From the NCBI GenBank assembly GCA_022763805.1, contig JALERC010000100.1, forward strand, positions 1 to 46,796: a stretch of DNA of 46,796 bases, written 5' to 3'. The translations under genes were made by a program, and so were the position numbers. Positions within the stretch are counted from its first letter, which is position 1. Each line of letters begins with the position of its first letter. Below, one piece after another: positions 33,124-40,851 of this stretch. The notes below the pieces were generated by a model. That model did no database searches. It saw nothing but the letters and a program-made list of their open reading frames with translations, and was not told the origin of the DNA. Source of the DNA: Mycoplasmatota bacterium (GTDB lineage: Bacteria > Bacillota_I > Bacilli_A > RF39 > UBA660).

Positions 33124-33351
33124 ATATTCCATGAGTAATTTATATACTTTTTTTGTGTTATTACTTTCTATATTATTATTTATTAGTTCTAAATATGCAT
33201 CATCACTATAATCTAATATATTTTTATCTTGTAATAGATTAAATATATTATTAATTTCTTTGCTAGATAAATTTATATTATTTTTATTTGCAAACTTATT
33301 AATATCTTCTTTATTTATTAATTTTATATAATCCAAAATTAGTTTTTTCAT
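33097..33351 (-). CDS. DUF2624-like small protein
   Basis: The 84-residue helical protein has the block FANKNNINLSSKEINNIF followed by LLQDKNI, resembling the DUF2624 family (YqfT of Bacillus subtilis), which sits beside nfo there too. Start with GGTGAT three bases upstream. Its last codons overlap the end of nfo by ten bases on the opposite strand. Function unknown. Confidence 0.72.
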   Translation of the reverse strand: MKKLILDYIKLINKEDINKFANKNNINLSSKEINNIFNLLQDKNILDYSDDAYLELINNNIESNNTKKVYKLLMEYKKKYQNYL

Positions 33352-33404
33352 TAAATCACCAGTATATTATATGTAATTATAGAAAAAATAATAATGGTGA
33401 TAAT

Positions 33405-35342
33405 ATGAAAAGAATAAAAATAATAAAAAAAATAATTATATTTTCTTTTTGCTATTTATTAATTAATTTATATATGCTACAAATTATAGACAATTCAAAA
33501 TATATGAAAAAATATATGGAATCAAATATTAAAACACTTAAAGGAGATTCAGCACCGCGAGGAAGAATTTATGATAGAAACGGAAAATTATTAGTTGATA
33601 ATAAACCAGTAAGAATAATATATTATAAAAAAGAAATAGGTATATCAAAAAAAGAAGAACTAAGAACATTAAAAAAATTATCGAAACTAATTGAGATAGA
33701 TACTACTAAAGTTACAAGTAACATTTTAAAAGATTATTATATTAATACTAATAATACAAATAATTTAATTAATGAAGAAGAATGGGAAAAATATGAAAAT
33801 AGATTATTAAATGATAAAGATATATATAAATTAAAATTAGAAAGAATTACTAATATTGATGAAATTAATAAGGAAGAAGCTTATTTATATTACTTAATGA
33901 ACAAAGGTTATATTTATGATGAAAAAATAATTAAAGAAAATCCAACAGATTATGAATATGCAAAAATAGCAGAACAGTTAGAAAAACTAAAGGGGGTTAA
34001 TGTAAAAATTAGTTATGAAAGATCATATATTTATGGGGAGACTTTAAAATCTATTTATGGTAGCATCGGAAATATTACTAAAGAATTAGAAAATTCATAT
34101 AACTCTATTGATCCTACTAGAATTGTTGGTACTAGTTATCTTGAATATCAATATAATAAATATTTAGAAGGAAAAGATAATCTATATCAACTAAATAATA
34201 ATAAATTAAAAATTATAGAATACGGAAAAAAAGGAAATGATATATATTTAACTATTGATATTGATTTACAAATGGCAGTCGAACGTATAATTGAGGAGCA
34301 AATTTTAAAAGCCAAAAAAGAATTAAACACAAAATTTTTAGATAAAGCTTATGTAATTATTACAAATCCACAAACTGGAGAGATACTTGCCATGTCAGGT
34401 AAAATATTAAAAAATAACGAATTTTATGATTATACTAGGGGTATAATTACAAACAGTGTTACAGTAGGTTCCACTATTAAAGGAGCATCACATATTGTAG
34501 GATATAATAATAATGGCTTAAAAATAGGTGAAATTAGAAATGATAAATGTATAAAAATTAAGTCGACTCCAGAAAAATGCTCGTTTAGATATTTAGGTAC
34601 CTTAAATGATATTACAGCTTTAAAGTATTCTTCTAATACTTATCAATTTCATACAGCTATAAAAGTTGGAAATGGAAATTATTACTATAATGGTCCTTTA
34701 AAACTTAATCTAAATGCTTATGATATATATCGTAAAACATTTAAAGAATTCGGTTTAGGTACTACTACTGGAATTGATTTACCTAATGAAAAAATAGGAT
34801 ATATTGGTGATAATAAAGAAAGTGGTCATATACTTGATCTTGCTATAGGTCAGTATGATACTTATACACCAATAGAATTATCACAATATATTCAAACCAT
34901 AGCTAATGATGGTAATAGATTAAGACCTTATTTAGTTAAATATGTAAAAAATAATAATAATAAAATTATCTATGAAAATAAAAAAGAGGTATTAAATACA
35001 GTTACAACAGAAAAAATATATATGGATAGAGTTAAATTAGGACTTAGAGAAGTTTTAACATATGGTGGAACAGGTTCAGGATATATTAATATTAATTATA
35101 AACCTGCAGGAAAAACAGGAACTAGCCAAAGTTTTATTGATACTAATGGAGATAATATGGTTGATACAGAAACTATTTCTACAGCATTTGTAGGATATGC
35201 TCCATACGATAATCCTAAAGTAACATTCACTATAATAAATCCTGATGTAGCAGTTTTAGGAAATAGTGATTATGTTACATTTATAACAAAAAGAATAGTA
35301 AATAATATATCAAATGTATACTTTTCTATATATAATAACTAA
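33405..35342 (+). CDS. Class B penicillin-binding protein (transpeptidase)
   Basis: The 645-residue protein has an N-terminal membrane anchor (8-26), the pedestal domain starting APRGRIYDRNGKLL, and a transpeptidase domain with all three active-site motifs: STIK in VGSTIKGAS, SSN in KYSSNTYQF, and KTG in AGKTGTSQSF. It cross-links peptidoglycan outside the cell. It could be the elongation PBP2 partner of RodA or a sporulation SpoVD-like enzyme; no PASTA domain is present, which argues against SpoVD. Start with GGTGAT. It is divergent from the DUF2624-like gene. Confidence 0.9.
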   Translation: MKRIKIIKKIIIFSFCYLLINLYMLQIIDNSKYMKKYMESNIKTLKGDSAPRGRIYDRNGKLLVDNKPVRIIYYKKEIGISKKEELRTLKKLSKLIEIDTTKVTSNILKDYYINTNNTNNLINEEEWEKYENRLLNDKDIYKLKLERITNIDEINKEEAYLYYLMNKGYIYDEKIIKENPTDYEYAKIAEQLEKLKGVNVKISYERSYIYGETLKSIYGSIGNITKELENSYNSIDPTRIVGTSYLEYQYNKYLEGKDNLYQLNNNKLKIIEYGKKGNDIYLTIDIDLQMAVERIIEEQILKAKKELNTKFLDKAYVIITNPQTGEILAMSGKILKNNEFYDYTRGIITNSVTVGSTIKGASHIVGYNNNGLKIGEIRNDKCIKIKSTPEKCSFRYLGTLNDITALKYSSNTYQFHTAIKVGNGNYYYNGPLKLNLNAYDIYRKTFKEFGLGTTTGIDLPNEKIGYIGDNKESGHILDLAIGQYDTYTPIELSQYIQTIANDGNRLRPYLVKYVKNNNNKIIYENKKEVLNTVTTEKIYMDRVKLGLREVLTYGGTGSGYININYKPAGKTGTSQSFIDTNGDNMVDTETISTAFVGYAPYDNPKVTFTIINPDVAVLGNSDYVTFITKRIVNNISNVYFSIYNN

Positions 35343-35380
35343 AATTAAATAAAAAAAACCTTTTTTTTTTTGAATTTATT

Positions 35381-35389
35381 TGCTATAAT
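35381..35389 (+). promoter_or_regulatory. Extended -10 promoter of rpmG
   Basis: TGCTATAAT lies 33 bases before the rpmG start, preceded by a long T run in place of a clear -35. Confidence 0.6.
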
Positions 35390-35421
35390 ATGTACGTATG
35401 TGATGAAGAAGGAGGGAAATC

Positions 35422-35589
35422 ATGGCAAAAAAAGGTGAAGCAAGAGAAAGAATTACTCTTCAATGTACTGAATGTAAAATGGAAAACTATCGTACAGAAA
35501 AAAACAAAAAAAATACTACTGAACGTTTAGAACTTAAAAAATTCTGCCCTAAATGCAGAAAATCAACAAATCATAAAGAAAAAAAATAA
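35422..35589 (+). CDS. rpmG: Ribosomal protein L33
   Basis: This 55-residue bL33 has a zinc ribbon with two Cys pairs (CTEC at 15-18 and CPKC at 42-45), so it is the zinc-binding form. The remainder is Lys-rich as usual ([14 protein letters not shown] ... ERLELKKF). Start follows AGGAGGGAAATC. It has its own extended -10 promoter and a terminator before efp. In many Firmicutes rpmG lies beside secE; here it does not. Confidence 0.95.
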   Translation: MAKKGEARERITLQCTECKMENYRTEKNKKNTTERLELKKFCPKCRKSTNHKEKK

Positions 35590-35590
35590 T

Positions 35591-35629
35591 AGGGTAGTTA
35601 AATAAAAAAATCAATTAGAACTACTCTTT
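35591..35629 (+). terminator. Terminator after rpmG
   Basis: A 9-bp stem AGGGTAGTT/AACTACTCT (one G-U pair) with a long A-rich loop is followed by TTTTTG. The loop of about 19 bases is large for a terminator. Confidence 0.55.
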
Positions 35630-35657
35630 TTGTTCTTTATAAATAACGGAGGTAATT

Positions 35658-36215
35658 ATGTTTAATATTAATGACATCAAAAATGGTATGACTTTCCTTT
35701 TTGAAGGTAACATTTATCAAGTAATCGAATTTTTACATGTTAAACCTGGAAAAGGTGCAGCATTCTTAAAAACTAAATTAAGAAATTTAAGAACTGGAGC
35801 TACAGTAGAAAAAACATTTAATACAAGTATTAAATTAGAAAAAGCAATGATTGAAAAACATGAAATGCAATATTTATATGGTGATGGTAATACATATAAC
35901 TTTATGAATATGGAAACTTATGATCAATCAGAACTTACTAAAGACCAAATTGGTGAAGATGCTAAATTCTTAAAAGAAGGATTAAATGTATATATAACTT
36001 ATTATCAAGGAGAAATGTTAGGTATTGAATTACCTGATAAAATTGAATATGTTGTAGAAAAAACTGAACCAGCTGTTAAAGGTAATACTACTAATAATGC
36101 TAGAAAAGATGCTTACATGGAAAATGGATTAATGGTAAGAGTACCTTTATTCATTGAACAAGGGGAAAAAATTATTATATCAACAAAAAATGGTGAATAT
36201 GATTCAAGAGCATAG
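35658..36215 (+). CDS. efp: Translation elongation factor P
   Basis: EF-P relieves ribosome stalling at polyproline runs. The 185-residue protein has the three-domain EF-P length; the loop KPGKGAAF carries Lys32, the residue modified in many bacteria, followed by KLRNLRTGATVEKTF. GGAGGTAATT precedes the start. No modification gene (epmA, epmB, ymfI-like) lies in the window. Confidence 0.96.
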   Translation: MFNINDIKNGMTFLFEGNIYQVIEFLHVKPGKGAAFLKTKLRNLRTGATVEKTFNTSIKLEKAMIEKHEMQYLYGDGNTYNFMNMETYDQSELTKDQIGEDAKFLKEGLNVYITYYQGEMLGIELPDKIEYVVEKTEPAVKGNTTNNARKDAYMENGLMVRVPLFIEQGEKIIISTKNGEYDSRA

Positions 36216-36232
36216 AAATATGTTCTTTTTTC

Positions 36233-36261
36233 TTGCATTAATATTTTTTATATAGTATATT
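36233..36261 (+). promoter_or_regulatory. Promoter of the ImmA-like coiled-coil gene
   Basis: TTGCAT (36233-36238) and TATATT (36256-36261) are separated by 17 bases. Confidence 0.65.
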
Positions 36262-36296
36262 ATTAATAGACTGTTATGATTGAAAGAGGTTAAAAA

Positions 36297-37058
36297 ATGA
36301 GTACAAAATTATCAGAAGAAAAATATAAAGATTTAAAAAAGATAGCCACGCAAGAACATAAAAAATACGATGTTGAAGAAATGACAGCCGATGAAAAAGA
36401 CAAGATTAGTAGTAGAATTGTTAATAATAGAAAATTTGATAACGATGAAATGAAAGAAATATTTATTGCTAATTTTCTAATCCCTGATGATCAAAAATTT
36501 TATCAAACATACATGGAAAATGGTAAAAGTATCAAAAAAAGTGCGGAAGTATTAAACGTTTCTGAAAAAGTTGTATTTACAAGAGTATTTGAGCTAGGAA
36601 AATATAGTGCATATATTCATAATTTAAAGAATAAAAAAGGAGACGATAAGATGAAGGAAATCGAAATAATAGATGGTTTACCTTTAACACCTGATTTTAA
36701 AAAAGAAGAAAATATTGTAGAAGATAATGCATTAAAGGCAATCAACAAAATTAACAAATTAATTGATTCAAATATGAATAAAGATAAAACAATCGATAGT
36801 CAAGCTAAAACAATAAATAAATTAAATGACGATATAGATAATTTACATTTTATTAATAATGAACAAAATGATACAATCAACAGTTTAGAAGCAGATAAAA
36901 GTAATTTAGAACAAAGAGTAAAAGAACTTGAAACAATTTTAAAAGCAAAAGAAAAAGATATTGCTGTATATTTAAAAGAAAGACAAGTACTACTTAAATA
37001 TAAAGAAAATTATGAAAAAGTAGTAGGTTATATTACTAAAAATGATAAAATAATGTAA
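36297..37058 (+). CDS. ImmA/IrrE-like N-terminal region fused to a long coiled coil
   Basis: In the 253-residue protein, residues about 55-110 read FIANFLIPDDQKF ... SIKKSAEVLNVSEKVVFTRVFELGKY. This resembles the helix after the metal site and the small helical domain of ImmA/IrrE metalloproteases (pattern A-xx-L-L-M-P ... A-xx-F-x-V-S). The zinc motif HExxH that should come before it is absent, so no protease activity is expected. From about 145 to 235 there is a heptad-like coiled coil rich in Asn, Asp and Lys. The gene has its own promoter and no prophage context. It may be a regulator or scaffold; the assignment is tentative. Confidence 0.6.
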   Translation: MSTKLSEEKYKDLKKIATQEHKKYDVEEMTADEKDKISSRIVNNRKFDNDEMKEIFIANFLIPDDQKFYQTYMENGKSIKKSAEVLNVSEKVVFTRVFELGKYSAYIHNLKNKKGDDKMKEIEIIDGLPLTPDFKKEENIVEDNALKAINKINKLIDSNMNKDKTIDSQAKTINKLNDDIDNLHFINNEQNDTINSLEADKSNLEQRVKELETILKAKEKDIAVYLKERQVLLKYKENYEKVVGYITKNDKIM

Positions 37059-37066
37059 TTTTATTA

Positions 37067-37095
37067 TTGACAATTACATATATTGTTAGTATAAT
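37067..37095 (+). promoter_or_regulatory. Promoter of infC-rpmI-rplT
   Basis: Perfect TTGACA (37067-37072) and TATAAT (37090-37095) with a 17-base spacer, the best promoter in the window. It is followed by a leader of about 150 bases. Confidence 0.9.
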
Positions 37096-37099
37096 AAAA

Positions 37100-37240
37100 C
37101 ACGTAAAAAGCGAAAAAAGGAAAGAAGAAGTATCCACTTCTCACCTGATAACACTTAAGTTATAGGTAAAATGCCATAGATTATTAAATATAATATAAGG
37201 TAATTTTAAGGTGGATACTGTCTGTATTCACTTTTTTAAT
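37100..37240 (+). promoter_or_regulatory. L20-type leader with attenuator upstream of infC
   Basis: GTGGATAC (37211-37218) pairs with GTATTCAC (37224-37231) and is followed by six T, forming a terminator just before infC. The upstream segment GTATCCAC (37130-37137) is fully complementary to the same GTGGATAC and can form an alternative long-range pair, preventing the terminator. This mutually exclusive layout is that of the Bacillus infC leader, where L20 binding favours termination. The control by L20 here is inferred from the layout and the operon. Confidence 0.8.
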
Positions 37241-37253
37241 GGAGGTGTTCGGT

Positions 37254-37784
37254 ATAGCAAGTAAAGGAAAAGATTTGTTCATCAATGAACAAATTAGAGC
37301 AAAAGAAGTAATGGTAATTGGTCCAAATGGGGAACAATTAGGTCTTAAAGGTATAAAAGATGCCTTAACATTAGCAAATTATGCTGGATTTGACTTAGTT
37401 CTTATGAATCCAAATGGTAATCCACCAGTTTGTAAAATAATGGACTATAACAAGTTTAAGTATGAAGCTAAAAAGAAAAATAAAGAAAATCTTAAAAAGC
37501 AAAGAGAAGCTAATCTAGAAATGAAAGAATATCGTTTATCAGTCACTATTGATGTTCACGATTTCGATACAAGAGTTAAAAACTCTAGTAAATATCTAGA
37601 AAAAGGTCATAAAGTTAAAGTATCTATTAAATTCAAAGGAAGAGAAATGGCTCATCCAGAATTAGGAAAAGATGTTCTACTTCGTTTTGCTGAAGCAACA
37701 AAAAATGTTGCAGAAATTGATCAACAACCTAAGATTGAAGGTCGTTTCATGAATATGATACTTATGCCGAAAAAAGAAAAATAG
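37254..37784 (+). CDS. infC: Translation initiation factor IF-3, probable AUA start
   Basis: IF-3 checks start-codon pairing on the small subunit and keeps subunits apart. The product has the two-domain IF-3 pattern (INEQIRAKEVMVIGPNGEQLG near the N-terminus, KVSIKFKGREMAHPELG in the C-terminal domain), 176 residues. An in-frame ATG lies at 37239, but it has no ribosome-binding site, and GGAGGTG (37241-37247) lies inside that extended frame. The codon at the right distance from GGAGGTG is ATA at 37254. The resulting N-terminus aligns with normal Firmicute IF-3. Rare start codons in infC are known for autoregulation, usually AUU. Confidence 0.88.
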   Translation: MASKGKDLFINEQIRAKEVMVIGPNGEQLGLKGIKDALTLANYAGFDLVLMNPNGNPPVCKIMDYNKFKYEAKKKNKENLKKQREANLEMKEYRLSVTIDVHDFDTRVKNSSKYLEKGHKVKVSIKFKGREMAHPELGKDVLLRFAEATKNVAEIDQQPKIEGRFMNMILMPKKEK

Positions 37785-37794
37785 GAGGAATATT

Positions 37795-37983
37795 ATGCCA
37801 AAATTAAAAACACATAAAGGAACTAAAAAAGTATTAAACGTTCGTAATAGTGGATCTATCAAAATTGGTCATCCAGGAACAAGACATAATACTGGTAAAC
37901 ATGATACTGCATCTAATAGAGCAGGTAGAAAACAATCAGAATTACATAATTCAGATTACAAAAGAATTAAAAATATTATATAA
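37795..37983 (+). CDS. rpmI: Ribosomal protein L35
   Basis: This 62-residue basic protein begins MPKLKTHKGTKKV and ends DYKRIKNII, like bL35. The middle part is more divergent than usual (GHPGTRHNTGKHDTASNR). It lies between infC and rplT with the standard order and an AGGAGG site, ten bases after infC. Confidence 0.92.
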   Translation: MPKLKTHKGTKKVLNVRNSGSIKIGHPGTRHNTGKHDTASNRAGRKQSELHNSDYKRIKNII

Positions 37984-38008
37984 TTAGTTAGAAATTAGGA
38001 GGAATATT

Positions 38009-38545
38009 ATGCCAAGAGTTAAAGGTGGTACAATTAGTCGTGCCCGTCATAAAAAAGTAATGAAACAAGCTAAAGGTTACTTTGGAAGCAAACATAGATT
38101 ATTTAAAAGTGCTAACGAACAAGTTATGCATTCAGGAAAATACGCTTATAGAGATAGAAGACAAAAGAAAAGAGATTTCAGAAAATTATGGATTACAAGA
38201 ATTAATGCTGCTTGTCGTGAAAACGAAATCAGTTATTCAAAATTCATTAATGGTTTAAGCGTAGCTGGAATTGAAATCAATAGAAAAATGTTAAGTGAAT
38301 TAGCTATCGAAAATAAAGAAGCATTCACAGAATTAGTTAAATTAGCTAAACAAGCTTTAAATGGAGAATTAAAAGAAGTTAAAGCTGAACCAGCTAAAAA
38401 AGAAACTAAAAAAGAAGTTAAAAAAGAAGAAGCTAAAGATTTATCAAAATTAACTGTAGCTGAATTAAGAGAAATGGCTAAAGCTAAAGATGTTAAAGGT
38501 GCTTCTACTATGAAAAAGGCTGAATTAATTGATGCTTTAAAATAA
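38009..38545 (+). CDS. rplT: Ribosomal protein L20 with a C-terminal Rho_N/SAP-like extension
   Basis: This large-subunit assembly protein begins [20 protein letters not shown] and follows normal bL20 to about residue 118. Ordinary L20 ends there, but this one has 178 residues. After a Lys/Glu/Ala linker (about 119-142) comes [19 protein letters not shown] ... [10 protein letters not shown], which resembles the helix-extended-helix Rho N-terminal or SAP-type nucleic-acid-binding fold. The extension is in frame with no frameshift sign and ends in a clean terminator. L20 is also the likely repressor acting on the leader of this operon. Confidence 0.93.
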   Translation: MPRVKGGTISRARHKKVMKQAKGYFGSKHRLFKSANEQVMHSGKYAYRDRRQKKRDFRKLWITRINAACRENEISYSKFINGLSVAGIEINRKMLSELAIENKEAFTELVKLAKQALNGELKEVKAEPAKKETKKEVKKEEAKDLSKLTVAELREMAKAKDVKGASTMKKAELIDALK

Positions 38546-38568
38546 TCCTTTTAAGGATTATTTTTTTT
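38541..38568 (+). terminator. Terminator of infC-rpmI-rplT
   Basis: A perfect 10-bp stem AATAATCCTT/AAGGATTATT with a TT loop is followed by a T run. The rplT stop is in the left arm. Confidence 0.92.
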
Positions 38569-38573
38569 ATTTA

Positions 38574-38602
38574 TTGACACTATATAAAGTATGTTTTATA
38601 AT
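38574..38602 (+). promoter_or_regulatory. Promoter of the HAD-VTT-rmuC operon
   Basis: TTGACA (38574-38579) and TATAAT (38597-38602) have a 17-base spacer. Confidence 0.88.
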
Positions 38603-38625
38603 AAATCTATTGTAGGAGGTTTTAT

Positions 38626-39120
38626 ATGAGAAATTTATATATAGATTTTGATGGAGTAATTATGAACACTATAGATATTACATATAACGATATGATTAAA
38701 AAAGGAATTAATCAAGATAGTCAAGAAGAAGTTAGAAATTACTATGCTAATCTAAATTGGTCTAAATTATTAGAAGAAGCAGAAATAATAAATGATGGTA
38801 TAAATGCTATTAATAATATAATATCTTGCAACAAATACAATGTTTCAATACTTTCACATGTTAATTCGTTACATGAAGCTGTTGAAAAAATTAAATTTTT
38901 AAGAAAATATTTTAAAGATATGACTATAATACCAGTACCAAGAGAATTATCAAAAACTGAAATGGTACATGTTCATGATTCTATTCTTATAGATGATTAT
39001 GCTGGCAATTTAGATGAATGGAAAAACAAAGGAGGAATTAGTATTCGCTTTAATAGAAATCTACAAGGCAAAGGATATCCAGTAATTGATAAACTAGATC
39101 AAATACTAGAGATTTTATAA
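38626..39120 (+). CDS. HAD-family hydrolase
   Basis: The 164-residue protein begins MRNLYIDFDGVIMNT, with the nucleophile and acid Asp (7 and 9) of haloacid dehalogenase phosphatases. SILSHVN is a likely motif II, and LIDDYAGNLDEW matches the motif IV Asp pair of small nucleotidase-like members. A phosphatase or 5'-nucleotidase role is likely, with substrate unknown. AGGAGG lies upstream. The next gene starts one base after its stop. Confidence 0.78.
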   Translation: MRNLYIDFDGVIMNTIDITYNDMIKKGINQDSQEEVRNYYANLNWSKLLEEAEIINDGINAINNIISCNKYNVSILSHVNSLHEAVEKIKFLRKYFKDMTIIPVPRELSKTEMVHVHDSILIDDYAGNLDEWKNKGGISIRFNRNLQGKGYPVIDKLDQILEIL

Positions 39121-39121
39121 T

Positions 39122-39709
39122 ATGCAAGAATTTATAAATAATTTTATTGAAAATATTCAATATTTAGAGAGTACTTCTCCACAAATAATAAGTATACTAT
39201 TAGGTATGTCTGTTATTGTACTTGAATCTATGATACCGATATTACCACTTGCTTTATTTATTGCTTTAAATATGCTATTATTTGGCCATTTACAAGGTTT
39301 TATTATGTCATGGCTAGCAACATGTATAGGATGTTTAATATCATTTTCGATAGTTAGATATGGTTTAAAAAAACCGTTTAATATATCAGAAGAAGAAGAT
39401 AAAACAATTAATAAAATAATGAAAAAAATTAATAAAATATCTTTACCTAATTTAGTACTTATTATATCTCTTCCTTTTATGCCTGCCTTTCTACTAAATA
39501 TAGCAGCTGGATTATCTAAAATAAGTTATAAAAAATTTATTTTTGCAATACTAATTTCTAAATTAGTAATTGTGTTTTTCTGGGGTTTTATAGGGACAAG
39601 TTTAATAGAAAGTATTACAGATATTAAAGTCTTATTAGAATTATTTATATTAATGGGATTAGCTTATATAATATCTAAAATACTAATGAAAAAACTTAAA
39701 ATTGATTAG
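39122..39709 (+). CDS. VTT-domain (TVP38/DedA-like) membrane protein
   Basis: The 195-residue protein has about five to six hydrophobic segments. The pattern VLESMIPILPLALFIALNMLLFG with Glu and Pro in the first half, then WLATCIGCLISFSIVRYGLKK, is that of VTT-domain proteins of the TVP38/TMEM64 group. The later LPFMPAFLLNIAAGLSKISYKKF stretch also fits. These proteins are linked to lipid scrambling or membrane homeostasis. It lies one base after the HAD gene and ten bases before rmuC. Confidence 0.8.
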   Translation: MQEFINNFIENIQYLESTSPQIISILLGMSVIVLESMIPILPLALFIALNMLLFGHLQGFIMSWLATCIGCLISFSIVRYGLKKPFNISEEEDKTINKIMKKINKISLPNLVLIISLPFMPAFLLNIAAGLSKISYKKFIFAILISKLVIVFFWGFIGTSLIESITDIKVLLELFILMGLAYIISKILMKKLKID

Positions 39710-39718
39710 GAGACTAAT

Positions 39719-40789
39719 ATGGATTATATAATACTTTTATTACTAATAATATTAATTATTTTAGTAATTATATCTATTTCAAAAAATATTAATGAATCAA
39801 ATATTACAGAAAGACTTGGAAAACTAGAAGTAAATACAATAAAAGAATTAAGTGAATTTAAAAATTCATTATCCAAAGAAATGACTGAAGAATTTTTAAA
39901 AGTAAATAATTTACTCGAAAATAAATTAGAAAAAATAAATGATAAAGTAAATGAAAGAATAGATGAAAATTTTGAAAAAACTAATAAAACATTTAATAAT
40001 GTACTTGAAAGACTTACAAAAATTGATGAAGCACAAAAGAAAATAGATAATTTATCAAGTGATATAATATCATTACAAAGTATATTAACAGATAAAAAAA
40101 CAAGAGGAATATTTGGAGAAATCAACTTAAAAAATATTTTAGAAAATATATTTGGACCTAATAATGACAAAATATATAAGTTGCAATATACACTACCAAA
40201 TGGAACAATAGCAGATTCAATTTTATTTACACCTAAACCATTAGGTAATATTGCAATTGATTCAAAATTTCCACTTGAAAACTTTCAACGAATGATGGAT
40301 AAAAAACTCTCTAAAGAAGAAAGAATGAATGCTGAAAAACTTTTTATTAGTGATATGAAAAAACATATAGATGCAATTTCAAATAAATATATAATACCAA
40401 ACATAACAGCAGATCAAGCAATTTTGTTTTTACCTGCTGAAGCAATATTTGCAGAAATAAATGCATACTACCCTGAAATAATAACTTATTCATATAAGAA
40501 AAGAGTATGGATTACAAGTCCAACAACATTAATTAGTACATTAACAACTATTCAAATAATAATAAAAAATATTGAAAGAGATAAACATGCTAATGTTATA
40601 CATAAAGAACTAAATATGCTTGGAATAGAATTTAGAAGATATAAAGATAGATGGGATAAATTATATAGAAGTATTGAAACTGTATCAAATGATGTTAAAG
40701 ATATTCATACAACAACTAATAAAATTACTAAAAAATTTGATGCTTTAAGTAATAATGAAATAGATGATATAAAAAAACTTACTGAATAA
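39719..40789 (+). CDS. rmuC: DNA recombination protein RmuC
   Basis: The 356-residue protein has an N-terminal membrane helix (3-22), a coiled coil (about 30-120), and a nuclease-like core with KTRGIFGEINLKNIL, IAIDSKFPLENF and LFLPAEAIFAEI, all hallmarks of RmuC. In Escherichia coli RmuC limits inversions at short repeats. It is the last gene of the HAD-VTT-rmuC operon and ends in a terminator. Confidence 0.93.
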   Translation: MDYIILLLLIILIILVIISISKNINESNITERLGKLEVNTIKELSEFKNSLSKEMTEEFLKVNNLLENKLEKINDKVNERIDENFEKTNKTFNNVLERLTKIDEAQKKIDNLSSDIISLQSILTDKKTRGIFGEINLKNILENIFGPNNDKIYKLQYTLPNGTIADSILFTPKPLGNIAIDSKFPLENFQRMMDKKLSKEERMNAEKLFISDMKKHIDAISNKYIIPNITADQAILFLPAEAIFAEINAYYPEIITYSYKKRVWITSPTTLISTLTTIQIIIKNIERDKHANVIHKELNMLGIEFRRYKDRWDKLYRSIETVSNDVKDIHTTTNKITKKFDALSNNEIDDIKKLTE

Positions 40790-40800
40790 GTAAGTTTTTC
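40775..40800 (+). terminator. Terminator of rmuC
   Basis: A 9-bp stem AAACTTACT/AGTAAGTTT with a GAATA loop and T tail. The rmuC stop codon is at the loop-stem border. Confidence 0.88.
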
Positions 40801-40851
40801 TTTATTTTTTACTGTATTTATTGTATTATATGGGTGAGAGGGTGAGGTAGT

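Noticed and set aside
35340..35372. A/T runs after the PBP gene as a terminator
   Set aside because: A run of A followed by CC and a run of T could pair, but the loop would be only about two bases and there is no separate T tail, so I do not count it.
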